Below, piece after piece: positions 47,871 through 59,350 of a stretch of 64,000 bases of DNA (its first letter is position 1; every line of letters starts with the position of its first letter). The notes under the pieces were generated by a model. That model did not search any database. It was given only the letters and a program-made list of their open reading frames with translations, and had not been told where the DNA came from. The position numbers and the translations under genes were made by a program. This DNA is from Parietaria judaica (taxonomy: Eukaryota > Streptophyta > Magnoliopsida > Rosales > Urticaceae), in NCBI GenBank assembly GCA_954871525.1, contig OX940872.1, positions 12,175,180 to 12,239,179 on the forward strand, written 5' to 3'.

Positions 47871-50800
47871 ATGGCTCCGGGAGTTCTTAGCAAGAAGAAG
47901 GGTGCGCCGGCCCCCAAGGCGCCGCCGAGGAAGAAGCAAAAGGGTGATCTTTTCACTGTCAAGAAGTCGAAGAAAGAGGAGCCTTCTGATCACTCGGATA
48001 TCTCCGATGAAGAAATAGAGGCCTTTCATGAAGATGGGGAAGGTTCCGATTCGGGTTCAGACGCCTCTAGCGACGGAGACGGTCCGTTGACGGATGATTT
48101 CCTTCAAGGAAGTGACGACGACGACGATGATGGTATGGTGATTGCTGAAACACATTTTTCGTTTCTCGCTGAGTGCTGATGTTTCTTTTCACGGTGTAGT
48201 TGCAGAGAAAGGTTCGGGTTCAGATTCAGATGCAGGGTCTGATTCGGATTCCGATAATCCCGACATCGAGGCAAAGTCAAGAATTATAAATGAAGAGGAG
48301 AAAAGAGTGGCAGAGGAAGCAGAGCAGGAAATGCAGCTCAATATCAAAGGAGAATCCGACGAGTTCAGATTACCGACCAACGACGTTGTTAACTCAGAAC
48401 TTTGTTTGTGTTTTCGTTATTTCCCGCGTGTCTGCACATCTTGTTTAGCTTTGGCTTTTGAAATGACTCAGGAAATTGCGGAAGAGTCGCGTAACCCGCC
48501 TAATCTTCAAGCTCTTCAAAGGAGGATAAAAGAGAGTGAGTTTTGAATTAGTCTGTTCTTCGATACCAACCTTCGGATAGGATTTCTTAATTAGCACGAA
48601 TTCTTAGTGAAATATTCACGATTTGATCGCTTACTTCAGTATTATTGCTTCACTAGTTGTTCGGGTACTGTCGAAGTTCAAGACTTTGAGGCAAGAGGGA
48701 GCGGCGAGGAAGCAGTATGTGGAACAACTTAAAAAGGATTTGTGTACATGTTATGATTACAACGAATTTCTTATTGGGACTTTCATTGAGGTATAGATTA
48801 ACATTAATGAATTTACTTTATATTCTCTACGTTTTGTTATGGCTATAACGATTCGTACTTTCTCAGATGTTTCCAGTTGTCGAACTTATAGAAGTTGTGG
48901 AAGCTTTTGAAAAGAAGCGTCCTATTTGTATCCGAACAAACACGTTGAAGGTTATACAAAGCTTTATAACATTTATTTGAATTGTCCTTCTTAAGTCACT
49001 TAATTTTATAAGTTGCTAATGGCTTCTCTCTCTGGTTAGACTCGAAGACGGGATTTGGCAGATGTACTTATAAACAGAGGAGTAAATTTGGACCCATTGA
49101 GCAAATGGTCTAAAGTAAGTTACATGACTTATATTATGAGTTAGATTTGTGGTCCTTGTTTTTTTTTCATTTATTGATGCATACATGTATGAGTTATATT
49201 TTAGGTTGGTCTCGTTGTATATGATTACACAGTTCCAATCGGTGCAACTCCCGAGTATATGGCTGGTCATTACATGGTATGTGGATCATCTCAAGATAAT
49301 ATGTACCGTATATTAAATCTGTTTTTTCTTTATAATTTATGATTGTAGTTTTGTTTTTTTCTTAGCTTCAAAGCGCAAGCTCCTTTTTGCCAGTCATGGC
49401 CCTTGCTCCACAAGAAAAGGAACGGATTGTTGATATGGCGTATGTACCAAATTTTAACCTTTTCTTTGTGTAAAAAAGATTTCGATTTTTCATTGAAGTT
49501 AATATTTATATCCTTTTGCAGTGCTGCACCTGGTGGCAAAACCACCTACATCGCTGCTCTAATGAAAAATAGCGGTACACTTTAATATTCATTTGTTACA
49601 TTTACATTTTTTTGTTTTTTTAATATTCTCCGATAGAGAAGCACCTGTCTTGTTCCGTTTTTCTGAAATTTGCTGGAAATGAATCAGGAATAATTTTTGC
49701 CAATGAGTTAAAAGAAGGGAGGCTCAAGCCACTTACTGGAAATTTGAGTCGGATGGGAGTAACAAATACTGTTGTCTGTAACTATGATGGAAATGAGGTT
49801 TTTTTCTTCCCACTAATTTCAATTTGATTTTCTTGATGATATGATAAGTGAAAATTTAATTTATTTCTTTTCTTCCAGCTACCGAAAGTGTTGGGTGTTA
49901 ATACGGTTGATCGAGTGTTATTAGATGCTCCGTGCAGTGGAACCGGGGTTAGTGTTGTCATTAACAAGCTACTCTGCTTTTATTAATTCCAGTTTTTTGT
50001 ATTTTTTTAAAATAAGTATGTGTAACTTTGTAGATTATTTCAAAAGACAATTCGGTCAAAACTTCGAGAAGCTGGGATGCAATTAAGAAATACGCGCATT
50101 TGCAGAAGGTACATAGATTTGTTCTCCTGTATATGTTTCCCGGGTTGACTAGTATTGGATCAGCATTTACATATTCTTCTTGATTTTGTTTAGCAACTGC
50201 TGCTCTCTGCCATTGATATGGTGGATGCCAATTCAAAAACCGGAGGATACATTGTCTACTCCACGTGCTCGATAATGGTTGCCGAGGTTTGTTTACATAA
50301 GCTTGGTTTTTTCTGTTTTAATATATAGTCCGTTTTGACCACCTTATTCATGAATTTGCGATTTCCAGAATGAAGCAGTTGTGGATTATGCGCTAAAAAA
50401 AAGACATGTCAAACTTGTTCCATGTGGGCTTGACTTTGGCCGTCCCGGGTATGAAGATTATCACAGTTTCCAGATTCATAATTTTCATTTATTATTGTTA
50501 TGATTATCTAATTATACTATCTGTTTTTCCAGATTCATCCGGTACAGAGAGCAACGCTTCCACACGTCATTAAATGAAACAAGACGTTTCTACCCTCACG
50601 TTCATAACATGGAGGGATTTTTCGTCGCAAAGGTGTGTTTTTCACAATGATGCTCCCTTTAGTTATTTCATAGGGTTACCGAGAAAAATAATTTTAAAAA
50701 ACAATTTGTTGTTTGTTCCTTGCAGCTTAAAAAGTATAGTAACGCAAAGCGGGTGTCTGAAACGGTGGAAGAAGGGGTTAAGCCAAATGAAAGCATAGTG

Positions 50801-51217
50801 GAAAATGACAGCGACGAAGAAGCGGAAGAGAATGAGAATGCTGCTCCACCGAAAAAAGAGAACAGCGTTGTTAAGAAGAAAACCCCAGAAAATGGCAAAG
50901 CAGAAACCAACAGCGTTATTAAGAAGAAAACCCCAGAAAATGGCAAAGCAGAAACCAACAGCGTTATTAAGAAGAAAACCCCAGAAAATGGCAAAGCAGA
51001 AACCGTTCTCCCGGTCAAGAGAAAAAGGGAAAAGAGAAAATTCCCTCCAAGGGAAGAGATCGCGAGAATAAGGTACCACTATTTTACAACGCAACTGTAG
51101 GAATATCGGTTCCTGATTTGTGCTCAAACGTGATATTTTCCAAAATATTGCAGGGAGGAGAAGAGAGAAGCGTTGAGGAAGAAGAAAAGCGGGAAAAACG
51201 GTACAACTTCGGAATGA
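47871..51217 (+). CDS. NOP2: NOP2-type 25S rRNA (cytosine-C5) methyltransferase
   Basis: Seventeen exons: 47871-48132, 48200-48387, 48472-48535, 48657-48790, 48867-48950, 49040-49114, 49205-49276, 49366-49439, 49522-49574, 49688-49797, 49879-49947, 50034-50108, 50194-50286, 50369-50448, 50533-50632, 50726-51072, 51154-51217. The frames close to 647 residues. It methylates a cytosine in large-subunit rRNA in the nucleolus and is needed for ribosome assembly. The Lys-rich then acidic N-terminus (1-150) is nucleolar-like; SAM motif DMAAAPGGKT is at 316-325, DAPCSGTG with the release Cys391, and YSTCS with catalytic Cys445. The basic C-tail holds a triple 16-residue repeat. Arabidopsis relatives are NOP2A/OLI2 and NOP2B. 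The end of exon 2 (GTT|GTTAAC) is the least certain junction; its intron is 84 bp with no stop, so retention would keep frame. Confidence 0.93.
50861..51004 (+). repeat. Three-copy 48-bp coding minisatellite in the NOP2 tail
   Basis: Units 50861-50908, 50909-50956 and 50957-51004 encode NSV(V/I)[12 protein letters not shown]. Copies 2 and 3 are identical; copy 1 differs by one base (Val for Ile). It sits in the basic disordered tail, residues 557-604. Confidence 0.95.
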
Positions 51218-53331
51218 CAAACCCGTGTTTGTTTAGTTCCACAAAATTTTGGGTTTTGTTTCTTATTTTATTTTTTACACCTAGACTGAATCCAAATATA
51301 ATATATCTGGTTAAGTGTTGTGTATTAAGGCCCCGCTTGAAGGAATGCTTTATTATTAAAATTATGGATATTAAAGTTTTTTTTTTTTTTAATACTAATT
51401 TCAATTTTCGTGGGAAATGTCGTATGGAAGTAGGGTTACTTTTGAAAAATTGTGTTTTGGTAAATGGTTAGCTCAAAAATATGTAATGGCGAGTCTACCC
51501 TTTTTAGCTATAACTTGCGGTCTGTTGGTTGCAAAATGTGTATGCAAATTTTACGCAAGTGCACGTGTCGACAAGTAATACATTGTGCAAGGCACAAAGA
51601 TCGATCCCACGGAGACTAAATCAATTTTCGTATATCTTGCGAGTTATATAAAAAGAACATATTATGAGAAATTGTTGTAAAATCAAAATTAATCAAATTG
51701 TAAGCTAAGACGGTATTCAAACTGTTAACTAAAGCTAAACGGAACAGGGGAGACAAGTAATTTGAGAATCGATAAGAGAAACGGTTGGGCTATGAATTAC
51801 TTCGGGTTTTCCGAATTATTGAATGCGACAGGAATGCTACTGCATTTTCTTAGTGATTCTGGAAAACGACAATAACATTGGTTCTTCCGAACTTTTGCTT
51901 AAAAACCGATTGTAAACTAATCATTCATATTCCTATGATAAGACTAGTTTACCTGTTAAAATTAAGTTCCAATTCCACAATCTACATGGAGATTAATATA
52001 TTCCTATACTCATCTCAATCTTAAGAATGATTTCACAAGTTTAAACATGTATCAAGGTTGCATTTCCAATTCAATTCATATTTTCCAATAGAGATTAAAT
52101 CTAAAATTCTATTAAGTTGACACAAGAAATAGAATTATAATAAAATTAACAATTAACCAAGAACTAAGAAAATACAAATCCCATCATATTCAATAATTCT
52201 TCAAACCCTTAGTTCATCATTTACCCAACTCTAGGAATTTAGTTCATGTTTGAACAACACAAATTAGAAGAGAATAGTGGTTCAAGATACAAACATCAAA
52301 CCGAAAATATGTTGAACAAAATAAACCCGGATTGATGTGCTTTGCTTGTCCTCTCCTTGATGATCCTCTTACTGCCTCCTTTCTTCTTGCTTTTCTTCCT
52401 CTCCAAGGCTGCTCGATCTCCCCTATGTTGGCTGCTTCTTTCCTTGTTGTTTTCAGCCTCTTTTTTTTTTTGTGGCTGATTCCTTTCGTTCCTCACTCTT
52501 CCTTTTCAGCCTTTGATTATGTCATTCTCCTCATCCAATGGTTGTAACTCTGCTGCCCAAAAGGAGACAAAAAATAAATTAGGGCATGTTTCCTAATTTG
52601 GCTCATTTCCTTGGTAATTGGGCCCAATTAATTAAGCCCAATATTGTCATGTTATTAATTAATGCCCAAGTGAGAAAACATGAAATAAACACATAAACTT
52701 AGTACTTTTTGTCAATGTAAATCAATTTATGTGTTTATTTCAATGTTACACAATTTTGTTCAAGCACTTACAATTTTAGCTTAATTTGGAAAATAGTGAT
52801 AGGTTTATATCGATCTCTCGCTCGGGTTTAATTTATTAGTTCCGTAAAAGCCATGTAATAACTCTATTTTCATAGAGTTATCACTATCCAAGCTTTCAAT
52901 ATTTTTGTTGTCCTTAAAAATAAGTGTCGATTCATAGCTTCAACGCAAAATCCCTTTTAAGTTTTACCATTTAAATTTGGTTTTAATTTTACTTTTTTAT
53001 TGTTATAATGAAAAAATAAATAAAACGTTTGGTCGGAACACTACATGATGAGACGTACACAAATCTTGCAAGCAAGAACATCCTTAGATAATCAAGGCAA
53101 TAACCCGTGGTATTGGGCCACAAGGCGCTTATCGGTCTCGGAAAAGCATCAACCCGTGAAATTGGACCATCAGGCGGTTGTCGGTTTCGGGCTCTAAAAC
53201 CTTGAAATCTACACGTATTCAAACAGTACTTACCTAGTTTTAAGAGGCTTAGTTTTAAGCCAATGGTTCAACAGAAGTCACAAAAAGAAACCAGTTTTTT
53301 TTTTTTTAACAAATAAGTAAGCTACGATCCA
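51218..53331. other. 3' flank of NOP2 and intergenic repeat-like sequence
   Basis: 51218-51500 is probably the NOP2 3' UTR. From 51545 the text CAAGTGCACGTGTCGACAAG followed by GATCGATCCCACGGAGAC resembles an end sequence common in dispersed plant retroelements; the repeat may run to about 52800. 52296-52550 is Ser/Lys-rich by chance on both strands. No gene seen. Confidence 0.4.
53102..53190. repeat. Diverged 40-bp direct repeat pair
   Basis: 53102-53141 and 53151-53190 both read AACCCGTG...ATTGG.CCA..AGGCG..T.TCGGT.TCGG, about three quarters identical. It lies downstream of the MED32 stop. Confidence 0.8.
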
Positions 53332-53766
53332 CTATTGCGCTGAATCCTCGGAAAACCGAGTGTCGAACGAAGGTGAAGGATGGGCAGAGGAACCATTCTG
53401 CAGCTCCATGACGAGCCAGCGGACGGCCTTACTCATCTGTTCCAACCGCACAGCGTTGATGGGTGGGAGTGCGATGGCAGCGGCAGTGGCCTTGCCAGCT
53501 GTGGCCTCGTCGACGAGGCACTCCGACCCGATCCGCTGCTTCACCGACTCCACGAACTCCTCCGCCTGATCGCAGGCCACTCTGAAGAGCTCCCACTTCT
53601 CCTTGAAGTTCTCCAGAGCCGTGTCGGTGGCAGTTTTCGGGACAGTGGGGATTAACTCCTTTGACTCGAGCACGCTTGCCGCCGCCGCCACAAACTCTTG
53701 GTACGCGTTGTTCAGGGAATCGACATGGCTGTCCATTGTGCTGAGATTCTGATCAGAATTGGACAT
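53332..53766 (-). CDS. MED32: Mediator of RNA polymerase II transcription subunit 32
   Basis: Single coding exon, 144 residues. The core reads HVDSLNNAYQEFVAAAASVLE, ALENFKEKWELFRVACDQAEEF, VESVKQRIGSECLVDEAT and LPPINAVRLEQMSKAVRWLVMELQ, with an acidic end FDTRFSEDSAQ; this is the signature of the small plant-specific Mediator subunit MED32 (Arabidopsis At1g11760). Mediator bridges transcription factors and RNA polymerase II in the nucleus; MED32 is associated with the tail region. Predicted helices around 14-35, 50-85 and 105-122 fit a coiled, scaffolding protein. The length is usual for the family. Start 53766 was chosen because it is the first Met in frame ahead of the conserved block; a Met a few residues downstream is possible. 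A 5' UTR intron probably lies upstream. Confidence 0.92.
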   Translation of the reverse strand: MSNSDQNLSTMDSHVDSLNNAYQEFVAAAASVLESKELIPTVPKTATDTALENFKEKWELFRVACDQAEEFVESVKQRIGSECLVDEATAGKATAAAIALPPINAVRLEQMSKAVRWLVMELQNGSSAHPSPSFDTRFSEDSAQ

Positions 53767-54910
53767 AGCGGTTTCCGAGTAAGTACTAAGATTTGAAATG
53801 CATAATTATAGAAATCAAAGCTATTTCGGGAATCGACCGATGATACAGAGAAATGGATCGAAATTCTTGTAAGCGATACATTAAATAAATCGAAACCTTC
53901 GAATAATGATCAAAGCCTTGTAACAATTGCCCGAGTACGAGCTAAGATTTGAACATAACTATAGAAATCTAAGTTGTCTCGGGAATCGACCAACGATACA
54001 GCGAAATGGATTGAAATTCTAGTAACCTATGAATCGAAACTTCCGAATAAAGACCGAAGCCTTGTAACAGTTGCCCGAGCATGAGTTAAGATTTGAACAT
54101 TGTTTTATCTATAAAAAAAAAAAAAAAAAAAAAAAATCGTCAATAATCAGAACCCTAAACTGCATAATTATAGATATGTAAGGTGTGTTGGGAATCGACC
54201 AACGATACTGCGAAATGGATCGAAATTCTTGTAAGAGATACAGCGAATGAATAGAAACTTTCGAATAAAGATTGAACGATTGCCCGATGACGTGCTAAGA
54301 CTTGAACATAATTTTATCCCAAATAAGTAATCATTAATCAGAAGCCTAAAACAAATGCTCAGAAACATGGTTTGCAGACACAGTAAGTGAGAGAAAAGAA
54401 ATGAAAAATGCTCGGAATCACGATCGTTATACGGAAAAAACGTAACCCGACCAATTAAAGCAGGTTCCAATCTGAATTCCTATATAACTGATTGTATTAT
54501 AATCAATCTAACGAGAAGACCGGATAATCGAGCAGGAGCGCAATTGAACAATAGCGGAAAACGAAAACGGAAATGGATGACTAGATAAAGATTTCCTAGA
54601 GCTACACTTAACTAAATCTATACATACACAAATCACGTTCAAACATAAACCAAACCGATCGATACAAATCATCAAACAGTTGGTGCGCACTTTCTTCATA
54701 TCAAATCCCACGCAATAATCGCCCTTGCTTACTGACTCGAGCACACAACATCGATTGAATTCGGAAAACCCTGATCTCACACGACCCAAATTCGCAACTG
54801 AAACATAGAAGAAGACATGATCATTGGATTGAGCTTTTACCTGGCGATTTGCATTCGACGAACGCTTGAAGTTTGAGCTCCAACGAGTGCAGTCAATGGT
54901 CGCGCTCTTG
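53767..54910 (-). other. Probable 5' UTR and 5' UTR intron of MED32
   Basis: On the minus strand a good donor (ATCGCCAG|GTAAAAGC, cut before 54841) and a nearby acceptor (AAATCTTAG, about 53788) frame an intron of about 1.05 kb in the leader. It contains three tandem units and an A-run (about 54112-54136). The transcription start is not visible. The open frame at 54508-54975 on the same strand overlaps this leader and shows no domain. Confidence 0.45.
53801..54306. repeat. Three tandem units of about 145-153 bp
   Basis: Units at 53801-53953, 53954-54097 and 54163-54306 share CATAA(T/C)TATAGA, GGGAATCGACC, GAAATGGAT(C/T)GAAATTCT and TTGCCCGA. Units 1 and 2 abut; unit 3 is separated by the A-run. 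They lie in the presumed MED32 5' UTR intron. Confidence 0.88.
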
Positions 54911-54975
54911 ATCAGGAAGAAGGAGAAGCCATGTTTAGGTTCAAACGACATGCCGTTTGTAGCACCAAAACGCAT

Positions 54976-56101
54976 CTTATCTCAATTACATGTCGTTTCT
55001 ATTAAAAATTAGGCATCTTTAAATTTTGATAAATTAATAACCTCGATTAGGTGATAGTTTGTATAGTCTCAATTCTGATAAATATTACTAACTTATATTC
55101 GTAAAATACTAATTTCGGTAGTATAATAAAAGAAATTATAATCCTAACCGTATTAATTTATGAAAATTTTACAAATTAATTCTTAGAAGAAGGAAAAAAA
55201 AAAATTAATACTCAATAAAGAGATACATTTGTGAAAATAGTTAATATTAGAATAATTAGTGGAAATACCCCCGAGCATGTCAAGGTGTTCTCAAATACCT
55301 TCTCAACTATTTTTTTTTTTATTACATAAATGTCATTTAAACTCGGATTTAGGTGCACAAATAATGCATTAACTATTAACTCTTTCACAAACTCGGAAAA
55401 TTTGAAAGAGTTTGTGAGACTAAAACAGTAGTTTATAGCTCAAGGGGATTTTTTTTTTACATGTATAGTTTATTATAGAAAATTAATAAATACGTATTTA
55501 AACTCGGGATTTATTATAGAAAATTAATTGATTTTTTACATGTTTGGTGATATCCTTGCATCATTTTCAGCACATGTAATAACGTTGAGAGAAAATTGAC
55601 TAAATGTTTGTTTCACTCAAACATTCATATGAGCAGTCTAAGAGTAGAAAAATGTAAATCATGTGTATCACGAGTTTTTTAAAAATACGTATATTGATTG
55701 TCACGTTGTTCGAGAACTAATTCTTTGGCCAAATACTACAATGGCAGCTCGTGCTCCGAAGTTGCCAACTTGTTTCCCACTACTTAATTATTACGAATTT
55801 TTTTTTATTCTCACCAAGCTCAAAAAGTATGTGAAACTCATGCATGAGTATCGCGGGAAATAATTTTAGACAAGCTAAATGATGCGGGTGAAACACATTT
55901 TGCTACACTCCGCTCCGTCACTAATATCATAGATGATTATGAACCGTTTATCTTTTCGACGTGCAATCGATTAGCTGTGATCTTCTTTTCGTGCAAACCA
56001 TGTTAAGTTGGGAAGTCTAGAGACCAGATGCAAAACAATGAAAAGCTGACCTTTTTGAGAGCGAACCAATATAATTCTTCATGTTATATTTATTTGGGTT
56101 A
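54976..56101. other. Intergenic, AT-rich, no gene seen
   Basis: A 67-codon plus-strand frame at 55663-55863 has no recognisable domain (it contains VRELILWPNTTMAARA, possibly a transposon fragment). Confidence 0.45.
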
Positions 56102-56320
56102 TGAGCGGTAAAAGTACTAATTCTCTTTCAAAAAAGTAACGATAAGTACTCATTCTTTTTCTTTTACCGAAAAAGTTGTCAAACTTCAATTATAGCACAC
56201 GGCATGTTCCAAACTAGCCGATAAAAATCATGGTATTATAAGAGTTTCACAACTTTGCCAAAAGAAAAAGAGAGTACTTATCGCTACTTTTTGGAAGAGA
56301 ATTAGTATCGGTGCCGCTGA
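56102..56320. mobile_element. Stowaway-like MITE, 219 bp, TA target site
   Basis: Inverted ends of about 70 bp (left TGAGCGGTAAAAGTACTAAT; right, reverse complemented, TCAGCGGCACCGATACTAAT) continue through TTCTCTT and GATAAGTACT to CTTTTTCTTTT. Flanked by TA on each side (56100-56101 and 56321-56322). Non-coding. Confidence 0.8.
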
Positions 56321-56576
56321 TATGCATCTCTTTTAATTTTTATTTATGCCATTTACGTTTTCAAATTGGAAGATTTAGGTCTAAATCCTACACAGATGAA
56401 TTTTCAAACCATTCGATCTTGATCATTTCAATAGGAAAACTTTATGAAGGAGATTACATATAAGGTTACAAAAAACCGAGGCAGCCAATGCTCACTGTCC
56501 ATCAGCGACCATATGAAATACCCCTTTTATTATTGAATAAACAAATGAGTAGCACAGAGACCAAAGACGATCAGTT

Positions 56577-58807
56577 TCAGTTGGGACGACTGCAATCGAT
56601 GCGTATCTCGCCCTTGGAGCCGGTGAGAACCCCGACTCGGCCCAGCCTCTTCATGGCGTCGATGAAGGCCGTGTTGAACGCCGATGCGCTGGAGGCGAAC
56701 TCGTTGACCGTCGCCTTCGACCTCGAATCGGTGAAGAGAACCTGGTCGGAGGTGAAGAGGCCTCTTCCTTGCTGGAGGTTCCTGAAGTAAGTGTTGTCAA
56801 ACCTCGTCGGGGTGGTCGGGTCCATGTTGATGGCGATTCGGGGGTCCACTCTGAGAGGGCACATCTGCCTCAGCTGCAGCGCGTACTGCGAGTTCAGCGA
56901 TGGGTCGATCCTGCTCGTCGAGCTGAAGCTGTAGATCCTCTTGGAGACGTGCTTGCAGTGAGAGAATCCCAGTGTGTGAGCACCTGCATATGTTACGGTC
57001 GTAAGAAGGGTCATAAACTAGCTTTATTTGTCTATAACAAAAGCGGAGGAAGAATACGCGCGCATGCGTTGGTTTACCGATGCCATGCAAAAGAGTTTGC
57101 GTTTACGGAAAATTGGGCCAAACCGAGGGAAAAAACGTGGGCTCATTTTTTTTTAATGGAACGGCCCAATTCCATAGCTTCGAGCCTTAAGTATGTCTAT
57201 GTAAAAAATTATAAACCCTAAACCAAATACATGGATGAATCTAGTTTATCATGAGTGTTTGCAAGTAACAAATTGTGTGGGACATTAATCTTTATATAAT
57301 AATTAAGGTTAAATTACATTTTTTCTTGTATATATTTTTATACTCTATGTAGAAGAATAAATTTCAACCCCATCAGAAGAATTCAATAATATTGCAACTG
57401 GCACAATAAAAATTTATATATCAACATCAATATATATACCCTAATTTTTAAAAGAGGAAACGTATAATGATATAATTTTTGAAGTCTTAAGAACATTACT
57501 ATATTATCGTATATAAATAATTTCCTTGACTTTATCTCCCTACAAAATTGACTAGTTCTTATTATTGACATAGAAGAAAAAAAGTAAGAGGATCAACCAT
57601 AATACAGAGCTATAGATCACCTAATTATAACAATAAAAGGAAATAAGAGCAAGTTGTAAATGAAATTATGTAGAAAATTATTGAATTTATTTTGTACCTG
57701 ATAAAGCAATCATATCTCTTTGGGTGAGACCATTTGAAGCAAAGTTGGAAACGAGCTTGTCCAAGTTGAAATCAGGATGAGGAAGCCGCCTTTGAACGCT
57801 CGCCTTCGTGGATACTCTTCCGTCGCGCCTTCCCAACTCCACTGGGTACGATGGTCCACCGGCCTTAATCAAAATATATAAATTTATTAATTAGTAAGTC
57901 AATAAAAAATTACCAATACATAAAAATTTGTTACCATGATCAGCTAGTTATAAATCCAATTTGCGTACCAAGACTACGACGTCACGCGTGGCTAGGGCAA
58001 GAATGTCGGCGCATGAGACCTTGTTCTTGCAGCTAGCGTTCTTGTCGACCGCTTCTTTGGCTTTGATGACTGTGTCGAATCCATCTCCAGCGAGGGATTG
58101 ATTGTCAGGGTGATCCTTCTCTGCATTGCTCGTCGATGACGCCAGCATAACCGACGCGTCACATCCCTATAAAAAATAAAATTAAAAAGAAATTATAAGG
58201 AAGAAATTACTACAAAAAAAAAATATCAGAATTAGAAGTCTATTGAAGGAAAACATAGTTTGCTTACAAACTCCTATCATTTCAAGTTCTATGAAATGTT
58301 AGAATCCTTAGATTCGATATTATATATCAAAATATATATATTTATATTTCTTTGTTGTAATTTTATGCATTCTCTGTTTTTTTTGTTTTAATATAAACTG
58401 ATTTATTTGTTACCAATATGTCCAAGTGTCTATGAATTATTTTAATAAATTTGAGACTAGGTCACGAAACTAAAACTACTGATTCGTAACTAACGAAAAA
58501 GGTTAGAAACGGGACCGAAACTTGAATCCCTAGCTAGATCGTAATTAACAGCTAGTGATTCAAGTTTCGATCATTGTGTAAGGGAAAGAGTACTAACTCG
58601 GACAAAGCAGTCATGGAAAAAGAGCCTGAGAGTGGCCGGAGCAGTCACAAAAGTCTGCCGGAACTTGGTGGCAACCGCTTGTTGGACGAGAGACTCGACG
58701 TTGGGACACGTGTTCTTGTAGAAGTCGGTACTAAGCTTCGTTTGAGCTGAGGCCAAGCAAGGAAGCAGAAGAAGAGCTGTGATGAGAATGAGGCTTCTTC
58801 TTTCCAT
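56577..58807 (-). CDS. Class III secretory peroxidase B (PER16/PER45-like)
   Basis: Four exons on the minus strand: 58807-58598, 58166-57969, 57863-57698, 56983-56577, 326 residues. Exons 2-4 have exactly the lengths of those of the gene at 24405-27313 (198, 166, 407 bp); exon 1 is two codons longer (AQTKLSTDF versus AQLRTDF). Signal peptide 1-21 (LPCLASA|Q), distal haem site RLFFHDC with Arg61 and His65, proximal His194 in [12 protein letters not shown], all catalytic and calcium-site blocks intact. It should be an active, secreted haem peroxidase. Differences from copy A cluster at the surface ([10 protein letters not shown] versus [21 protein letters not shown] versus [11 protein letters not shown]). 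Intron 3 is 714 bp against 1,564 bp. The start is set by the signal peptide; the open frame upstream of it is the leader. Confidence 0.95.
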
Positions 58808-58886
58808 ATTTTCAATGTTTGTGGATATATCTATATGGTGATGATGATATATTTTGTGTGTGAATGTGATGTGGTTGTTACACATG

Positions 58887-58896
58887 TATTTATAGG
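58887..58896 (-). promoter_or_regulatory. TATA box of peroxidase B
   Basis: CCTATAAATA on the minus strand, about 80 bp before the ATG. The next 100 bp upstream repeat blocks of the other peroxidase promoter (GAATAATTCCA at 58927-58937, GTTGAGTTTGCATGTTCTA at 58986-59004). Confidence 0.8.
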
Positions 58897-59009
58897 AAAT
58901 TTAGAAGCAAGGAGAATGGAACAAAAGAATAATTCCAGTTTTGAACAAGCTGGCCAAACATATATATAATAAATTAATTGATGAAGTTGAGTTTGCATGT
59001 TCTAGTTAA

Positions 59010-59345
59010 CCAATTGAAACTATTTTTTGCTTTGTTTTTTAAAGATATGGAAGAGTCGACACAGTAATGATTAGACCGAGTAAAGTAAGCAATTTAATTA
59101 TCGAATTGGTCGTAAAACAAATGACGGCTATTTTATAATTTAGAGATAAATGAGACAAAAGTACTCAAATTTAGTTAAAATAGCACATTATATCTCCAAA
59201 GCTTTCAATTTACCTTATTAGAAATACCTAAGGCTGCGAAGTTTGCGTTGTCGGTCCAATGTGTGTACATTAAGATTGATTTTTTTTCTTTCACGTTTAC
59301 GACTCAAAAATTAACAATTTTTTTCACCTTTTGAACTTTCACAAG
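59010..59345. other. Upstream region of peroxidase B, no gene seen
   Basis: AT-rich sequence up to the Copia insertion at 59351, which lies about 540 bp upstream of the peroxidase ATG. Confidence 0.5.
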
Positions 59346-59350
59346 TTAAA

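Noticed and set aside
50663..51220. Long antisense frame with [16 protein letters not shown] repeats
   Set aside because: It is the antisense reading of the 48-bp minisatellite in the last large NOP2 exon.
54508..54975. 155-codon minus-strand frame upstream of MED32
   Set aside because: It overlaps the likely MED32 leader, has no family resemblance and contains a splice donor consensus.
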